From contig JAYRJL010000002.1 of NCBI GenBank assembly GCA_041906305.1, positions 372,001 to 436,000 on the forward strand: a stretch of 64,000 nt of DNA. Direction: 5' to 3'. This document shows, one piece after another, positions 1 to 8,967 of the stretch (the first letter of the stretch is position 1; every line of letters starts with the position of its first letter). The position numbers were made by a program, and so were the translations under genes. The notes beneath the pieces were generated by a model that saw nothing but the letters and a program-made list of their open reading frames with translations, was not told the origin of the DNA and searched no databases. This stretch comes from SHVZ01 sp041906305 (GTDB taxonomy: Bacteria > Pseudomonadota > Alphaproteobacteria > SHVZ01).

Positions 1-402
1 GCCGAGATCGCCGGCTCGTCTATGACGGTTTGGATCCAGCCCTCGGGCTGGCTGGTGATCCGCCCCCGCGGGGTGGAGGGCGCCCTGGCCCGGTCGCTTG
101 CCTCATCCGCCGGCGACACGGTCGCCATCGTCGACCAGAGCCATGGCAAGGCGGTCCTCAGGATCTCTGGAGCCCATGCCGGCGACGTGCTCGCCAAGGG
201 CAGCCGCGTCGACCTGCACGCAAGGGCCTTCGGCCCCGACAGTGCCGCGACCACAACCCTCGACCACATCACGGTGACGATCGTGAAGGTGGACGAGACG
301 GCCTACGACCTGATCCTGCCCGCCAACTTCGCCGAGGCCTTCACCGATTGGCTTCGGATGGCAGCGGCCGAGTTCGGCTACAAGATCGGACATCCGGCCT
401 GA
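1..402 (+). CDS. soxG: Sarcosine oxidase gamma subunit family protein (5' end outside window)
   Basis: This is the C-terminal part of a SoxG-like protein. The frame is open to the first base of the window, so the true start lies upstream; an internal ATG at 22 is probably not the start. Family-typical features are an early GWLVI strand, a central segment VDQSHGKAVLRISG, the block LAKGSRVDLHARAF, and a terminal ADWL-like helix followed by EFGYKIG. SoxG is the small subunit of the heterotetrameric (SoxBDAG) sarcosine oxidase, which demethylates sarcosine to glycine and supplies 5,10-methylene-THF. The other sox genes would be expected to the left, outside the window. This fits the methylated-amine theme of the next 28 kb. 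The family is recognised by pattern, not by alignment. Confidence 0.8.
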   Translation, partial: AEIAGSSMTVWIQPSGWLVIRPRGVEGALARSLASSAGDTVAIVDQSHGKAVLRISGAHAGDVLAKGSRVDLHARAFGPDSAATTTLDHITVTIVKVDETAYDLILPANFAEAFTDWLRMAAAEFGYKIGHPA

Positions 403-535
403 GATTCAGGCGTTTCGTCCTCGGCCGAAGCGAGGCCGTGGCCTCGCAAATCTCGGCGCCCTCTCCCTGATGCGGTGCGATACTACCGTCTGATGCCCCA
501 GGCATTCGCCGGACGCACCTGCACGAGGAGACCGC

Positions 536-1189
536 ATGATCACCATGGCCGACGACATCTACACGGAGCCAGAGAACGTGTCGCCGGACACGCTGGCCAA
601 TCTGGGGCCGCTGCGTCGCCTTGCCGGCGTCTGGCAGTCAGACAAGGGCGTGGATGTCAGCCCCAAGGCCGACGGCCCGGAACGGCGCGTGTACCAGGAA
701 CACATCCGGATGGAGCCGATCGATCCGCAGGCGAACGGTCCTCAGCTTCTCTATGGGCTGCGCTACCACATCCACGTCACGACCGCGGAAGAGCTCACGA
801 CCTTCCACGACCAGACGGGGTATTGGCTGTGGGAGCCGGCAACGGGGCTGATCATGCAGTCCATCGCCATCCCCAGAGGCCAGGTCGTGCTCGCGGGTGG
901 AAAGGCCGCCGCAGACGACAAGCGCATCTCCGTCGAAGCGCGACGCGGGGATACCCGCTTCGGGATCTGCTCAACCACCTTCCTCGAAGAGGCGTTCCGC
1001 ACCGACTACTACCGCATCGACATCACCTTCAACGACGACGGCAGCTGGACCTACGTGACGCGCACGGACCTAGCGATCCGAGGCCGTGAGCCGGCCTTCA
1101 ATCACAACGACACCAACACGCTGCGGCGGGTCATGCCTGCCTCGCCGAACCCGCTCTTCGAGCGGCTCAAGGAAGCCGAGGCAGGCTAG
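536..1189 (+). CDS. Heme-binding beta-barrel / FABP-like (nitrobindin-type) protein
   Basis: The 217-residue protein has the nitrobindin/THAP4 beta-barrel layout: an N-terminal LAGVWQSDKG segment matching the GxWxxxxG barrel motif, a central GLRYHIHV strand, TGYWLWEPATGLIMQSIAIPRG, and a C-terminal tail. Nitrobindins bind heme and act on reactive nitrogen species; whether this one holds heme is not shown. The start at 536 has GAGGAG eight bases upstream; a second ATG at 545 is possible. It is separate from SoxG by 133 bases and probably has its own promoter. There is no signal peptide, so it should be cytoplasmic. Confidence 0.7.
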   Translation: MITMADDIYTEPENVSPDTLANLGPLRRLAGVWQSDKGVDVSPKADGPERRVYQEHIRMEPIDPQANGPQLLYGLRYHIHVTTAEELTTFHDQTGYWLWEPATGLIMQSIAIPRGQVVLAGGKAAADDKRISVEARRGDTRFGICSTTFLEEAFRTDYYRIDITFNDDGSWTYVTRTDLAIRGREPAFNHNDTNTLRRVMPASPNPLFERLKEAEAG

Positions 1190-1229
1190 CAGCGCAAGTC
1201 GCGGGAACCGCGCGCGCAATGGGCCCGAT

Positions 1230-2543
1230 CTACACCACCTCACGCTTCGGCAGGCCCTTGGCGCCGGTCAGCGACGAGGCCTCCAGGATCGAGCGGCAGA
1301 GACGGGCGCCGGTCAGCACGGCCTCGGTCATGTCGGCGCTCTTGAACGAGGCGTCCTTCAGGTCCGCATAGGTCAGATCGGCGCCCTTCAGACTGGCACC
1401 GTCCAGCCTGGCGCCCACGAGCCTGGCGTTACGGAGCGCGGCGGAATCAAGAATGGCGGCCTTGGTCCGGCCGGGCGCCAGCTGCAGTCCGGTCAGGTTG
1501 GCGCCCGCCAGGTTCGCCCCGTCGAGATTGGCACCTACGAGGGAGATGCCGCGGAGATCCGCGTTCTCCAGATTGGCGCCGCGGAGATCGGCCTTGTCGA
1601 GCTTGGCCGCCTGCATCTGCACCTTGGCGAGGTTCATGCCGTAGAGCGTCGCGCCGACCGCCCGGATGCCGGTCAGCTGGTGGCCGACCAGGCCCGGCGT
1701 GCCGCGAAGATCGAAGCCCGAGAGGTCGAGCAGCCGGCCGCCATGGCCGGCGGTCTCGACGAAGATCGCGTGCAGCGCGATCAGCTCCTCGAGCGGATCG
1801 TCGAGTTCATCGATCGTCCTGCCGACCGGCTTCGAGGTCAGCACGCCTTCCATGTCCGCGCCGGCGGTCTCGGCCAGGGTCATCGTGGCGCCGGTGATCA
1901 CCGCGCCGGTCAACCTGGAGTCGCGGAGGTCGGCGCCAGAAAGGTCGGCCCCCTCCAGGTTGGCGCGGGTCAGGTTGGCGTTCCGGAGATTGGCGCGGAC
2001 CAGCTTGGTGCCGCGCATGGTCGCGTCGGTGAAGTCGGTGTGGACGGCCTGGGCACCGGAGAGCTTGGCGTTGTCGAGGTTCGCCTTGGTGAAGAGCGCG
2101 CTCTCCATGTCGGCCGGGTTGTTCTCGACGACGCGAACGGTCCAGTCCTTGCCGTGCTGGTCGACGATGGCGCCGTCGCGGAGATCGGCATCGAACAGGT
2201 TGGCGTTGGTGAGATCGGCGCCGCGCAAGACCGCACCGCGGAGATCCGCCTTCACCAGGCTCGCCCCTTCGAGAACCGCGCGGCGGAGATCGGCGCAGAA
2301 CAGCGTCGTGCCGTCGAGCTTGGCGCCCCGGAAATTGGCGCCCTGAAGGTTGGCGCCGGTGAGGTCGGCGCCGCTCAGGTCCCTGCCGGCAAAGCTGAGG
2401 TTCGCGAGCACGAAGCCCCCGAGCGCCGCGCGCGCGCCGCCGTGCTTGCCGGTCCGGAACATGACGTGACGCTCGATGATCCGGTCGAGCTGATCCTGGG
2501 TCAGCTTGATCGGCCCGTCGGGCATCTTCCTTTTCAGGTCCAT
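1230..2543 (-). CDS. Pentapeptide-repeat protein
   Basis: The 437-residue protein is built almost wholly of A(D/N)LxX repeats. Three blocks are visible: about residues 46-125, about 145-222, and about 270-430, separated by short non-repeat segments. Such repeats fold as a right-handed quadrilateral beta-helix. The N-terminus (about 40 residues, charged, with ERHVMFRTGKHGG) is not repetitive. Pentapeptide proteins include DNA mimics that protect gyrase (Qnr, MfpA), but many have no known role and nothing here assigns one. There is no signal peptide or membrane segment. It is convergent with the FABP-like gene. It lies 122 bases beyond the MttB gene on the same strand and may be read from its own promoter in 2544-2665. 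Confidence 0.88.
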   Translation of the reverse strand: MDLKRKMPDGPIKLTQDQLDRIIERHVMFRTGKHGGARAALGGFVLANLSFAGRDLSGADLTGANLQGANFRGAKLDGTTLFCADLRRAVLEGASLVKADLRGAVLRGADLTNANLFDADLRDGAIVDQHGKDWTVRVVENNPADMESALFTKANLDNAKLSGAQAVHTDFTDATMRGTKLVRANLRNANLTRANLEGADLSGADLRDSRLTGAVITGATMTLAETAGADMEGVLTSKPVGRTIDELDDPLEELIALHAIFVETAGHGGRLLDLSGFDLRGTPGLVGHQLTGIRAVGATLYGMNLAKVQMQAAKLDKADLRGANLENADLRGISLVGANLDGANLAGANLTGLQLAPGRTKAAILDSAALRNARLVGARLDGASLKGADLTYADLKDASFKSADMTEAVLTGARLCRSILEASSLTGAKGLPKREVV

Positions 2544-2665
2544 GGGCTTTCTGCCTCGAAAAATCGTGGGCAGAGTAGGACCAATAGAAATCCCGACAAA
2601 TGCGCGGGATCACACTCGCCTGAATTGCAGAACGTGCCCAGATACTTGCGAGAAATATACCGCGG

Positions 2666-4240
2666 CTAGAAGTCGGTCTTCACGCCGCCTTCGCGTTTAC
2701 GACTCGCAACGAACGCGTCGAGTGCCTCGGCGGCGGCGGGGTCCATCGCCGGCGGCTGGTAGCGGGCCAGCGTCTCCTTCCAGACGCGGTTCGCCTTCTC
2801 CATCGCGGTCGGCGCACCGGCCTCGCGCCAGCTCTCGAAGTTGCGCCAGTCGGAGACCAGCGGCGCATAGAACGCGTCCTTGTAGCGTGACTGCGTGTGC
2901 ATGGCGCCGAAATAATGCCCGCCGGGCCCGACCTCGCGGATTGCATCCAGCGCCAGCGTGTCGTCGCTGATCTCGAGGGGCGCGAGATACTCCGACACCA
3001 TCTGCAGGAGATCGACGTCAACGATGGTCTTCTCAAAGGACGCTGTGAGCCCGCCTTCCATCCATCCGGCCGAATGCAGGATGAAGTTGCCGCCGCCCAT
3101 GATCGCGCCCCAGAGCGAGAACACGGACTCGTAGGCGGCCTGCGCGTCGACCGTGTTGGCGGCGCAGGTGTTCGAGGTGCGGTAGGGAATCCCATAGCGC
3201 CGCGCGAGCTGGCCGCCGATCGTCGCGGCCTTCATGTATTCGGGCGTCCCGAACGCCGGCGCGCCCGACTTCATGTCGACGTTCGAGGTGAAGCCGCCAT
3301 AGACCACCGGTGCACCCGGATTGACGATCTGGGTGAAGGCGATGCCGGCGAGGGCTTCCGCGTTCTGCTGCGCCAGCGCGCCGGCCACTGTCACCGGCGC
3401 CATGGCGCCGGCGAGCGTGAACGGGGTCATGATGATCACCTGGCCTCGCGCCGACATCTCCATGATGCCCTGGAGCATCGGCGCGTCGAGACGCAGCGGT
3501 GACGACGAGTTGATGACCGTGATCAGCGACGGCTCGCGATTCAGCTGCTCGTCGGAGATGCCGCGCGCGAGGCGCACGATCTCGAGCGCGTCACGGTTGC
3601 GCTGGCGGCCGAGCGAATACGCGTGGAACGCCTTGTCGGTCAGCTTGGCGAGATCCGACAGGCAATCGAGGTGACGGATCGAGGCGTGGATATCCACCGG
3701 CTCGACCGGGTAGCCGCCGGTCATGTGGATCACGTTGAAGCTCTGAGCCAGCTTCACAAGGTTGCGGAAGTCCTCGTGATTGCCCGGCCGGCGGCCGTTG
3801 TCGGCGTCCGAGCAGTTCGGCGCGCTCGCGACCTGGGCGAAGATCACATTGTCGCCGCCGAAGACGAGATTGTGCGCCGGGTTGCGCGCATGAAGCGTGA
3901 AGGTCGATGGCGCGGTCTTGATCTTCTCCTCGATCAGGCCGCGGTCGAAGCGGATGCGCTGCTCGCCCGGCTTGTGCGTCGCGCCGGCTTTCACCAGAAG
4001 ATCGATCGCGTCGGGATCGAGGAAGTCCATCCCGATCTCTTCGAGGATCGTCAGCGACGTCCGGTGGATCCTCTCGATCTCGTCGGCGCTCAGGATCTCG
4101 ACCGGCGGGAAGCGGCGTTTCGGTTGGCGGAAAGGAAAAGCGTCGCCCGCGGCCACATCCGCCGCCGTCCGCGCGGCATGACGCGTCCGCCCGCCTCGCC
4201 GCTCACGCCCCTCGCCTTGCCGTTCCGCCGGCTCGGACAT
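2666..4240 (-). CDS. Trimethylamine methyltransferase (MttB) family protein, non-pyrrolysine
   Basis: The protein (about 524 residues) belongs to the MttB superfamily of corrinoid-protein methyltransferases. It shows LTILEEIGMDFLDPDA, FTLHARNP, VVYGGFTSNVDMKSGAPAFG and the C-terminal GPGGHYFGAMHTQ. The frame is uninterrupted, so no amber/pyrrolysine codon is used. Non-Pyl MttB proteins are known to demethylate quaternary amines such as glycine betaine (MtgB), proline betaine or carnitine; the substrate here is unknown. I chose the ATG at 4240 because GGAGGG lies just upstream; the longer frame to 4318 would run into the divergent gene. A paralogue lies at 12749-14305, and the corrinoid partner is probably the protein at 11405. 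Confidence 0.9.
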   Translation of the reverse strand: MSEPAERQGEGRERRGGRTRHAARTAADVAAGDAFPFRQPKRRFPPVEILSADEIERIHRTSLTILEEIGMDFLDPDAIDLLVKAGATHKPGEQRIRFDRGLIEEKIKTAPSTFTLHARNPAHNLVFGGDNVIFAQVASAPNCSDADNGRRPGNHEDFRNLVKLAQSFNVIHMTGGYPVEPVDIHASIRHLDCLSDLAKLTDKAFHAYSLGRQRNRDALEIVRLARGISDEQLNREPSLITVINSSSPLRLDAPMLQGIMEMSARGQVIIMTPFTLAGAMAPVTVAGALAQQNAEALAGIAFTQIVNPGAPVVYGGFTSNVDMKSGAPAFGTPEYMKAATIGGQLARRYGIPYRTSNTCAANTVDAQAAYESVFSLWGAIMGGGNFILHSAGWMEGGLTASFEKTIVDVDLLQMVSEYLAPLEISDDTLALDAIREVGPGGHYFGAMHTQSRYKDAFYAPLVSDWRNFESWREAGAPTAMEKANRVWKETLARYQPPAMDPAAAEALDAFVASRKREGGVKTDF

Positions 4241-4316
4241 ATCGTGCCCTCCGTTCAAGCGGCCACAACCTAAGTCAACCGCGCGCCGCCGGCCACCTCG
4301 TCGCGAGAGTCCGAGC

Positions 4317-5456
4317 ATGAAGACCCTCTACCCGGTCCCGGAAGTCGCGATCGGCGCCGGCCGGATTGACCAGATCGGCGGCGACGTCGCGGCCCTGCCG
4401 GGATCGCCGAGCCGCGTCCTGGTGGTGATCGACCGGTACCTGTCGCAATCCGGCGTCGCCGGCCGCGTGCAGTCGGCACTCCCCGGCCGCGATGTGACGC
4501 TCTGGGACGAGTTCGCCGGCGAGCCTGCCGCGGCACAGATCGATGCCGCCGCATCTATCGCCCGGAAGAACAGGATCGAGGCGGTGATCGGCATCGGCGG
4601 CGGCTCGGCGCTGGACGTCGCCAAGCTGGTAGCCTCGATCGCGTCCGAGGCGGCCGGCGTCGAGCGCTATGCCTTCTGCGCCAACCCGCTTCCCGCGAGG
4701 CCGCTGCCAGTCATCTGCGTGCCGACCACCGCCGGCACCGGCTCGGAGACGACTCTGACCGCGATCTTCGCCAACGCCGCCGGCAAGAAGGCCTGGGCCT
4801 GGGGACCCGAGTTGGCTGCCCGCAAGGCGATCCTAGATCCGACGCTGACGGCCTCGCTTCCCGCGCACTTGACCGCGGCAACGGGTATCGATGCGTTGGT
4901 CCATGCCGTCGAGTCGTGCACCAACGCCAACCGCTTCGAGGCCAACGACCAGATCGCGCATGCCGCGATCCGCTTGGTCGCGCGCCACCTGCCGGTGGCG
5001 GTTTCCAACCCGACCGATCTCGGCGCCCGCGAAGGCATGCTGGTCGCCTCATGCTATGCCGGGATCGCGATCAACAACTGCGGCACCGCGATCGCGCATA
5101 ACATCGCGCACGCACTCGGCAGCCTCGGCAAGGTCCATCACGGCCGCGCCGCCGGCCTCGGCCTTCGCGCCTCGCTGCCCTGGAGCCTGCCGGCCAGCGA
5201 GGCCGCGTTCGCCGCGGTTGCGGAGGCGATGGGGGGGCCCCGCGATGCCTCGGCGCTTCCCGGTCTCGTCGACCGCCTGATCCGGGAGGTCGGCATGAAG
5301 ATCTCGCTCGCCGACGAGCTGCCCGCCCTCACGCCCGAGCGGCTTGCCGCCGAGATGGCGCTGCCCGAGAACGCGGCGATGCGGAAATCAGCATCCCGCG
5401 CTTCGACCGACGACGACCTCCGCGACCTTGCCCGTCTCGTCCTCACCGCGAACTAG
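4317..5456 (+). CDS. Iron-containing (group III) alcohol dehydrogenase
   Basis: This 379-residue NAD(P)-dependent dehydrogenase has the nucleotide motif GGGSALDVAK (about residues 94-103), PTTAGTGSE (136-144) and DPTLT. Metal ligands of the Fe-ADH family are visible as D192, H196 (GIDALVHAVES), H261 (AHNIAH) and H275 (HHG). It is divergent from MttB (76 bases between starts) and is followed after six bases by an enolase-superfamily gene, so the two are probably co-transcribed. The physiological alcohol or hydroxy-acid is unknown. A related Fe-ADH (DddB) acts in some DMSP pathways on 3-hydroxypropionate, but that link is only a possibility here. Confidence 0.9.
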   Translation: MKTLYPVPEVAIGAGRIDQIGGDVAALPGSPSRVLVVIDRYLSQSGVAGRVQSALPGRDVTLWDEFAGEPAAAQIDAAASIARKNRIEAVIGIGGGSALDVAKLVASIASEAAGVERYAFCANPLPARPLPVICVPTTAGTGSETTLTAIFANAAGKKAWAWGPELAARKAILDPTLTASLPAHLTAATGIDALVHAVESCTNANRFEANDQIAHAAIRLVARHLPVAVSNPTDLGAREGMLVASCYAGIAINNCGTAIAHNIAHALGSLGKVHHGRAAGLGLRASLPWSLPASEAAFAAVAEAMGGPRDASALPGLVDRLIREVGMKISLADELPALTPERLAAEMALPENAAMRKSASRASTDDDLRDLARLVLTAN

Positions 5457-5462
5457 GATCCC

Positions 5463-6593
5463 ATGAAGATCACCGCGATCGAGATCACCCAGCACCAGCT
5501 GCCGCTGGACCCGCCGTTCCACCCGAGCTGGTCGTCGAAGGCGCGCATGAAGTTCGACGCGACGCTGGTCCGCGTTCATACCGATGAAGGTCTCACCGGC
5601 ATCGGCTCCGGCGACTACATGCTGGGCTTCGTCGGCCACGAGCATCTGTTCATCGGCGAGGATCCGCTCCGGCTAGAGCGCCACTGGCGGGTAATCGATC
5701 ACCTCGGATTCCACTACGGCCGTTGCTGGCCGCTCGACCTGGCGCTCTGGGATCTCGCCGGCAAGATCGCGGGCCAGCCCTGCTGGAAGCTGCTCGGCGG
5801 CCTCTCGCACAAGCTCCCCTGCTACGCTTCGTCCGGCACGCTCCGCAATGCCAAGGCGCTCGCCGATCTATCCGAGCGGGTGATCGAGCGGGGATTCAAG
5901 GCGATGAAGATCCGCTTTCGCCGCGGCAGCTGGCGAGACGACATTCGCGCCCTCGAGGCCGTGCGAGAGCGGGTCGGCACCCGCATCGAGCTGATGGTCG
6001 ACTGCAACCAGGGTTGGCGCTTTCCCTGGGACACGATGTCGGCCTGGACCTTGAAGGACGCAATGACCGTCGGCCGCGAGCTCGAGCGTCTCGGCGTCTA
6101 CTGGATGGAGGAGCCGCTGCACCGCGCCGATCGCCAGGGCATGCGGAAGCTCCGCGACGCCCTCGATATCCGCATCGCCGGCGGCGAGCTCAACCGCGAG
6201 ATGAGCGAGCTTCGCGACGTGATCGCCGAGGGCTGCCTGGACGTGGTGCAGCCGGACGTGGTCTCGATCGGCGGCATCACCGGCCTCTCCAAGGTCGCGG
6301 CGATGGCCCAGGCGGCAAATATCGTGTTCACGCCGCACACCTGGGGCAACGGTATCGGTCTTCTCGCCAATGCCCATGTCGCGGCCGGATCGTCCGACCC
6401 GAGCTATCTCGAATACCCCTGGGATCCGCCGGAATGGACCGAGGCGCGGCGCGACTACCTTCTGACGAGCCCGGTCGAAGCCGATCGCGAGGGAAATCTC
6501 GTCCTCAGCGACGCACCCGGTCTCGGGTTCGAGATCGACGAGGCCGTGGCGAAGCGGACCCAGGTCGACGGGCCGGTGAAGTCGAACAACTAG
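5463..6593 (+). CDS. Mandelate racemase / muconate lactonizing enzyme family (enolase superfamily) protein
   Basis: This 376-residue protein has the enolase-superfamily arrangement: an N-terminal capping domain and a barrel. The catalytic base region is KIR (K149/R151), and the Mg ligands are D180 (MVDCNQGW), E216 or E217 (WMEEPL) and E242 (AGGE). A conserved His is in TPHTWG (H292). These positions fit acid-sugar dehydratases and racemases of the MR subgroup. AGGATCCC precedes the ATG. It probably forms a bicistron with the Fe-ADH, which suggests use of a hydroxy-acid. Its stop codon shares the palindrome CTAG with the stop of the convergent ASKHA gene. Confidence 0.9.
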   Translation: MKITAIEITQHQLPLDPPFHPSWSSKARMKFDATLVRVHTDEGLTGIGSGDYMLGFVGHEHLFIGEDPLRLERHWRVIDHLGFHYGRCWPLDLALWDLAGKIAGQPCWKLLGGLSHKLPCYASSGTLRNAKALADLSERVIERGFKAMKIRFRRGSWRDDIRALEAVRERVGTRIELMVDCNQGWRFPWDTMSAWTLKDAMTVGRELERLGVYWMEEPLHRADRQGMRKLRDALDIRIAGGELNREMSELRDVIAEGCLDVVQPDVVSIGGITGLSKVAAMAQAANIVFTPHTWGNGIGLLANAHVAAGSSDPSYLEYPWDPPEWTEARRDYLLTSPVEADREGNLVLSDAPGLGFEIDEAVAKRTQVDGPVKSNN

Positions 6594-8632
6594 TCGCGCC
6601 GGCGCCGACGCCTTCCCTCGCCCGATCCGGCTGCCGCTTCTTTCCGCTCCGGCAGCTTCATCGCCGCGGCGAGGTTCGGGAACGGCTCGACCCGGTTCGG
6701 GAAGCCGATGGCATTGACGAAGTGCTCCTGGAAGCGCGGCTCGACCGCCGTCTCGATCTTCTCGATCTGCCGCACAAGCCCCTCGATCTCGCGGCGATGC
6801 CCGCGATTGAGCAGCGCCATGCGCGCACCGGTGCCGGCCGCGTTGCCGACGGCCGATACCTTGTCGAGCGCACAGTCGGGGATCAGGCCGATGACCATCG
6901 CGTGCTTCGGGTCGATGTGGCTGCCGAAGGCGCCAGCGAGCTTGACGCGATCGACCTTGTCGACGCCGAGATGGTCCATCAGCAGCTTGGCGCCGGCGTA
7001 GAGCGCCGCCTTGGCAAGCTGGATCGCGCGCACGTCGTTCTGAGTCACCTTGATCTCGACCGGCTCGGTGCGCAGCACGTAGGAGAAGGTGCGGCCGTCA
7101 GCGACGATGCGAGGGCTGCGCTCGGCGAGCGTTCCGTCGATCATGCCGTCGTGATTGATGACGCCGGCAAGAAACAGCTCGGCCACCGCCTCGATGATGC
7201 CCGATCCGCAGATGCCGGTGACGCCGACGCGATCGATGCCGACATCGAATCCTTCCTCGTCGGACCACTGGTTGACGTCGATGACCTTGATCCGGGGCTC
7301 GAGCGTCTCAGGATCGATGCGGACACGCTCGATCGCGCCGGGTGCGGCGCGCTGGCCGGAGGAAATCTGCGCGCCCTCGAAGGCGGGGCCGGTCGGCGAC
7401 GAGGCGGCGAGCAGCCGATTGGCGCTGCCGAGCACGATCTCGGCATTGGTGCCGACGTCGACCACGAGCGTGATCTCGTCGCTCTTGTGCGGTGCCTCGG
7501 ACAACGTCACCGCCGCGGCGTCGGCACCGACATGGCCCGCGATGCAGGGAAGGATGTAGGCGCGACCGGATTTCAGGATCGGGAGGCCGAGCCCCTGCGC
7601 CCGAAGATCCAGCGCCTGCGAGACGGCGAGCGGGAACGGCGCCTGCCCAAGCGGCGTCGGATCGATGCCGAGATAGAGGTGATGCATGATCGGGTTGCCG
7701 ACCAGCACGGCTTCCACGATCTCGTCCTGGGCGACCGCCCCCTGGCCGGCGACGCGGAGAATCAGCGTGTTGACCGCATCGCGGACCGCGTCGGTCAGCG
7801 CGAAACGGCCGTCCGGATTCATCATCACATAGGAGACGCGCGACATCAGGTCTTCGCCGAAGCGGATCTGGGGATTAGCCGTGCCGGCCGAGCCGATCGT
7901 GCGACCCGACATCAGGTCGACCAGATGGCAGGCGATCGTCGTCGATCCGATGTCGACGGCGACGCCGAACAGCCGCTCGCGATAGCCCGGCCAGACGCCG
8001 ACGACGCGCGGCCGCCCGCCGTCCTTGTGCACGGCGATCGTCGCCTTGTAGCCACCCTTGATCAGCGCCGGCTGCACATCGGGCAGGACCGCCACGTCGA
8101 TCAGCACGTCGGCGATGCCCCACTTCTCGCCCAGATGTGAGATCACGCGGTCGAGGTCGCCTTGCGGCTTCGCCATGTCCGGGGGATCGATCTCGACATA
8201 GTGCAGATGGGTTGCGAGATCGCGCGGGATGGCACGCGTCTCGGCGCGCTTGCGCACCACCTGGGTGTTGACCGCGACGTCCGGCGGCACGTCGATGACG
8301 ACGTCGCCCAGGATCTGCGCCGCGCAGCTCAACCGGCGGCTCGCCGGAAGCGAGCGGATATCGGCGTATCGCTGCTCGGTCTCCGAACGGCCGCTCAGGC
8401 ACGACGCCGAGGAGGTGATGCCGTGCTTGGCGAAGACGCCTTCGGCGACCTCGACCTGGCAACGCCCGCAGAGCCCCCGCCCGCCGCAGACCGACTCGAC
8501 GTAGACGCCGAGCGAACGTGCGGCATCGAGTACCGGCGTGCCCTTAGCGAAGCGCCCCCGGCGGCCGCTCGGCGTAAAAATGACGAGCGCGTCGCCGCCC
8601 TCTTTGTCGCCCTGGGCCTGATCCTGCGCCAT
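6590..8632 (-). CDS. Corrinoid-protein reductive activator (ASKHA / DUF4445, RACo/RamA-like)
   Basis: This 680-residue protein resembles RACo/RamA-type activators, which use ATP and an Fe-S cluster to reduce inactive Co(II) corrinoid back to Co(I). The N-terminus is a 2Fe-2S ferredoxin domain with C49, C55, C58 (CGGRGLCGRC) and C103. The ASKHA part shows GVAVDIGSTTIACHL, LVVDVGTNAEIVLG, GICGSGIIEAV and KLAGAFGSHID. The likely client is the corrinoid protein at 11405, which serves MttB and/or a split methionine synthase. It follows the PF13769 gene by nine bases and is probably co-transcribed with it. RamA-like proteins are needed for three-component methionine synthases in some Rhodobacterales (recalled knowledge). 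Confidence 0.92.
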   Translation of the reverse strand: MAQDQAQGDKEGGDALVIFTPSGRRGRFAKGTPVLDAARSLGVYVESVCGGRGLCGRCQVEVAEGVFAKHGITSSASCLSGRSETEQRYADIRSLPASRRLSCAAQILGDVVIDVPPDVAVNTQVVRKRAETRAIPRDLATHLHYVEIDPPDMAKPQGDLDRVISHLGEKWGIADVLIDVAVLPDVQPALIKGGYKATIAVHKDGGRPRVVGVWPGYRERLFGVAVDIGSTTIACHLVDLMSGRTIGSAGTANPQIRFGEDLMSRVSYVMMNPDGRFALTDAVRDAVNTLILRVAGQGAVAQDEIVEAVLVGNPIMHHLYLGIDPTPLGQAPFPLAVSQALDLRAQGLGLPILKSGRAYILPCIAGHVGADAAAVTLSEAPHKSDEITLVVDVGTNAEIVLGSANRLLAASSPTGPAFEGAQISSGQRAAPGAIERVRIDPETLEPRIKVIDVNQWSDEEGFDVGIDRVGVTGICGSGIIEAVAELFLAGVINHDGMIDGTLAERSPRIVADGRTFSYVLRTEPVEIKVTQNDVRAIQLAKAALYAGAKLLMDHLGVDKVDRVKLAGAFGSHIDPKHAMVIGLIPDCALDKVSAVGNAAGTGARMALLNRGHRREIEGLVRQIEKIETAVEPRFQEHFVNAIGFPNRVEPFPNLAAAMKLPERKEAAAGSGEGRRRRRRD

Positions 8633-8641
8633 CTCGTTCCT

Positions 8642-8941
8642 TTAAGCGTCGCGGCCGTCGTTGGCGATCAGCGCCTTAAGGCGCTCGGCGTCATACTCCG
8701 CCTCGATCGCGGCCACCGCCGCGTCTGCCTCGGCCTTCATGTCCTCGCCGACCGGCACCGGATCGCCGCGGCGCCATTCGGCCAGATATGCATCGCTGTC
8801 ACGGGCTCCGACCCGCATGGCGCAGCGGTCGACCGCCTGGATGAAGCGCTCCGGCAGCTCGCGCTTTTCGGCCGTGCGACCCTGGCGCACGATCACCTGG
8901 GCTGGTATGTCACGCCAATAAACGATGATCCGCTGCGCCAT
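8642..8941 (-). CDS. Small PF13769 ('virulence factor') family protein
   Basis: This 99-residue soluble protein starts MAQRIIVYWRDIPAQVIV and continues with an RGxTAEKRELPERF segment, which I recognise as the PF13769 family, labelled 'virulence factor' for historical reasons. There is no signal peptide. The family often sits beside corrinoid activases and MttB or BHMT genes in Alphaproteobacteria, as it does here (nine bases upstream of the activase, 39 bases from the divergent bmt). A role in corrinoid-dependent methyl transfer is therefore more likely than virulence, but no biochemical function is evident from the sequence. Confidence 0.8.
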   Translation of the reverse strand: MAQRIIVYWRDIPAQVIVRQGRTAEKRELPERFIQAVDRCAMRVGARDSDAYLAEWRRGDPVPVGEDMKAEADAAVAAIEAEYDAERLKALIANDGRDA

Positions 8942-8955
8942 GGTGCCGGGTTCCT

Positions 8956-8967
8956 AGTCGATCGACT
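8956..8967. promoter_or_regulatory. Perfect 12-nt palindrome in a 39-bp divergent region (candidate operator)
   Basis: AGTCGATCGACT is fully self-complementary and lies in the middle of the only 39 bases separating the start of the PF13769-activase operon from the start of bmt. Its position would let one regulator control both directions. No regulator gene is adjacent, so the assignment is an inference from symmetry and place. Confidence 0.35.

Noticed and set aside
1086..2669. Long plus-strand frame opposite the pentapeptide-repeat gene
   Set aside because: Its repetitive look is only the complement of the A(D/N)LxX repeat DNA.
5723..8140. An 805-codon plus-strand frame crossing the enolase-superfamily gene and the ASKHA gene
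   Set aside because: Joins a shifted frame of one gene with the antisense of another; no homology visible.
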